Shown: one piece after another, positions 62,652 through 64,000 of the stretch
Layout: every line of letters begins with the position of its first letter
Numbering within the stretch: position 1 is the first letter of the stretch
Source: Sphingobacteriales bacterium
Lineage (GTDB): Bacteria; Bacteroidota; Bacteroidia; Chitinophagales; LD1
NCBI GenBank assembly: GCA_018262795.1
Contig: JADFDM010000002.1
Location: forward strand, 124,001 to 188,000
Direction of reading: 5' to 3'
DNA length: 64,000 nt
The notes under the pieces: generated by a model
Database searches by the model: none
What the model saw: the letters and a program-made list of their open reading frames with translations, nothing else
Told to the model about the DNA's origin: nothing
Position numbers and translations under genes: made by a program

Positions 62652-63044
62652 TTATTCCTGCTTTACACTCAAATTTGCTGAAGTGAGGTAAGCGCCTTTA
62701 TCGTTATAAACTTTTACGCGGTACGTGCCGGGATTGTAAAAAGTAACTTTCTTCCAGGCAAAACTCCAATCGGGTTCTACAAACTGAGGCAGTTTTGAAA
62801 TTTCAGATTCTTTGCCGTTATCATCCACAAAAAATATTCGGTACTCTACTCCTTCCGTGTTGAGTTTTTCATCTCCTTTTACCAATATCTTAACCGGATT
62901 GCCCTCTTTTCCGGTACTAATACTGTTCGATGCGTTTTGCGCGGTTCCCTCCGTGCTTACTTCTTTACAAAAAGTAAGTGAGTATTGCGAAAAACCAATT
63001 TGACCCATTGCCATAAAAACGATTGCAAAAATTCCCTTTTTCAT
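62652..63044 (-). CDS. Small secreted protein, unknown function
   Basis: The ATG at 63044 gives MKKGIFAIVFMAMGQIGFSQ, a clear signal peptide, and a 130-residue protein; a preceding in-frame TTG is less likely. The mature ~110 residues look like one beta-sandwich domain: NPVKILVKGDEKLNTEGVEYRIFFVDDNGKE and WKKVTFYNPGTYRVKVYNDKGAYLTSANLSV, ending without a sorting domain. The NPGTYRVKVYND segment resembles C-terminal Ig-like modules. Monocistronic with a strong terminator. Confidence 0.78.
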   Translation of the reverse strand: MKKGIFAIVFMAMGQIGFSQYSLTFCKEVSTEGTAQNASNSISTGKEGNPVKILVKGDEKLNTEGVEYRIFFVDDNGKESEISKLPQFVEPDWSFAWKKVTFYNPGTYRVKVYNDKGAYLTSANLSVKQE

Positions 63045-63319
63045 ATAGTTCAATTTAGTGACGAAATTAATTGTGTGTGCGCCTTCCCGTAGGTCGGCTT
63101 TTAGCCTTCATCGTGTAGATAACCAATTAATTTCCTGATTTTGCTACACCCTGCTTGCTTCAAGTATATACGTGCATGGCAGAAAAAGTTTCACCTCCTT
63201 TAGCGGCTTTATTCCTGCGTTCTGATTATAAAGCAGTTAGTCAAGAAAGTTTGCGTTACTTTTTTTACAAAACAGTGACAAAGGGTTCATTTTATTCGCG
63301 CCTTAAACTACCCATACAC

Positions 63320-64000
63320 ATGCGCACCTCCGTTTACCTTGTCCTCCTTACCTTGCTTTTTACAGTATTAAACAACCCCATCACCGCCTCCTCCTCCGAA
63401 GCATCATCTGCCGCTGATAGCAGCGCTATACATTTTGCGCAGGAGGGGCATTTGAAAAACGTCCGCCAGTTATCTTTTGGCGGAGAAAATGCCGAAGCCT
63501 ATTGGAACTTTAGCGATACCCGCCTCACTTATCAGTACACGAATAAATCGAAAGGGGTGCTGTGCGATCAAATCTACCTGATGAATATTGCAGATACTAC
63601 CTCCTCACTTATCAGTACCGGCAAAGGGAGAACTACCTGTTCATTTTTCTTGCCGGGTGATTCACAAATTCTATATGCCTCCACTCATTTAAAAATGGAT
63701 AGCTGCCCACCGGAGCCGGGGCATGAACACGGAAAGTATCTGTGGCCGCTTTATCCCGAATACGAAATCTTTATTGCCGACCTGAAAGGGAATATTGTAA
63801 AACAACTCACTCACAATCATTACTATGACGCAGAGGCCGTAGTTTCTCCAAAGGGCGATAAAATTCTTTTTACCTCTGACCGCAGTGGCGACTTGGAACT
63901 TTATACCATGAACTTAGATGGCAGCGATGTAAAGCAAATTACCAATGAATTGGGCTACGATGGTGGAGGCAACTTTTCGCCCGATGGTTCTCAAATTGTT
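63320..64000 (+). CDS. TolB-like PD40 beta-propeller protein (3' partial)
   Basis: The frame from the ATG at 63320 is open for 227 codons to the window end. It starts with a signal peptide (MRTSVYLVLLTLLFTVLNNPITA). PD40 propeller repeats follow: LSFGGENAEAYWNFSDTRLTYQYTNKS, VVSPKGDKILFTSDRSGDLELYTMNLDGSDVKQITNE and GGNFSPDGSQIV. This is the TolB-type WD40-like beta-propeller found in periplasmic scaffolds and in amidohydrolases fused to such a propeller. The C-terminal part is outside the window, so the full architecture is unknown. Confidence 0.85.
   Translation, partial: MRTSVYLVLLTLLFTVLNNPITASSSEASSAADSSAIHFAQEGHLKNVRQLSFGGENAEAYWNFSDTRLTYQYTNKSKGVLCDQIYLMNIADTTSSLISTGKGRTTCSFFLPGDSQILYASTHLKMDSCPPEPGHEHGKYLWPLYPEYEIFIADLKGNIVKQLTHNHYYDAEAVVSPKGDKILFTSDRSGDLELYTMNLDGSDVKQITNELGYDGGGNFSPDGSQIV

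Overview
The window looks like a chromosome segment of a Bacteroidota bacterium, probably of the Chitinophagales/Sphingobacteriia type; the exact lineage is inferred. Support comes from type IX secretion (T9SS) sorting domains of both kinds, a PorP/SprF protein, a PorE-like TPR/PD40/OmpA lipoprotein, a DUF3098 protein, a prokaryotic HU-CCDC81/SPOR fusion and a Bacteroidota LptE. Start codons sit behind A-rich leaders without clear Shine-Dalgarno boxes, and several promoters fit TTG-N(17-23)-TAnnTTTG. There is no rRNA, no transposase gene and no CRISPR array. Two tRNAs are present, Val(GAC) and Ala(GGC).

Layout. 1-3.5 kb: envelope and translation operon ftsX (partial), DUF3098, uppP, truB, ribF. 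3.5-12 kb: a small lipoprotein, the HU/SPOR protein, and a minus-strand pair of a giant PKD protein with a type B T9SS signal plus its PorP/SprF partner, behind a good promoter. 12-16.4 kb: NlpC/P60 peptidase, sirtuin, APC permease and M20 dipeptidase. 16.4-27.1 kb: an accessory secretome island with a decayed gene, a secreted fibre-like protein, a 1560-residue beta-helix protein and two paralogous T9SS proteins. The sorting domains and 3' flanks of the two paralogs are almost identical, although the bodies have diverged. One paralog is frameshifted exactly at the cassette junction, and an orphan sorting-domain fragment lies between them. 27.1-36.8 kb: DUF1810 protein, gyrA, a TPR protein, a peroxiredoxin-like protein, tRNA-Val, a lipoprotein, then miaB, a sigma-54 activator and lptE. 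36.8-45.5 kb: DUF4399 lipoprotein, two divergent glycosyltransferases, PspC, ndk, and a minus-strand envelope block (beta-helix lipoprotein, secreted protein, FKBP, PorE-like OmpA protein, acyltransferase). 45.6-48 kb: a two-component system. 48-53 kb: glyoxylate shunt aceB-aceA divergent from an XRE/ScfR-type regulator, with palindromic operator candidates between them and a 21-bp tandem repeat between aceB and aceA. 53-60 kb: a flavin/2Fe-2S reductase, a candidate O-glycosylation operon (DPM1-like GT2, DUF2304, TMTC-like GT-C/TPR protein), surE and lpxB. 60-64 kb: tRNA-Ala, an unknown gene pair containing a 42-bp minisatellite, about 950 bp of repeat-rich non-coding DNA with two copies of a four-hairpin element, a small secreted protein and a truncated TolB-like PD40 protein.

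The most unusual signals are the apparent exchange of T9SS sorting-tag cassettes (24.6-27.05 kb), a perfect 20-bp-arm hairpin over the start codon of the gene at 23384, the TMTC-like glycosylation module, and the repeats in the ace locus and at 61-62.5 kb. All functions are read from sequence motifs without database searches.
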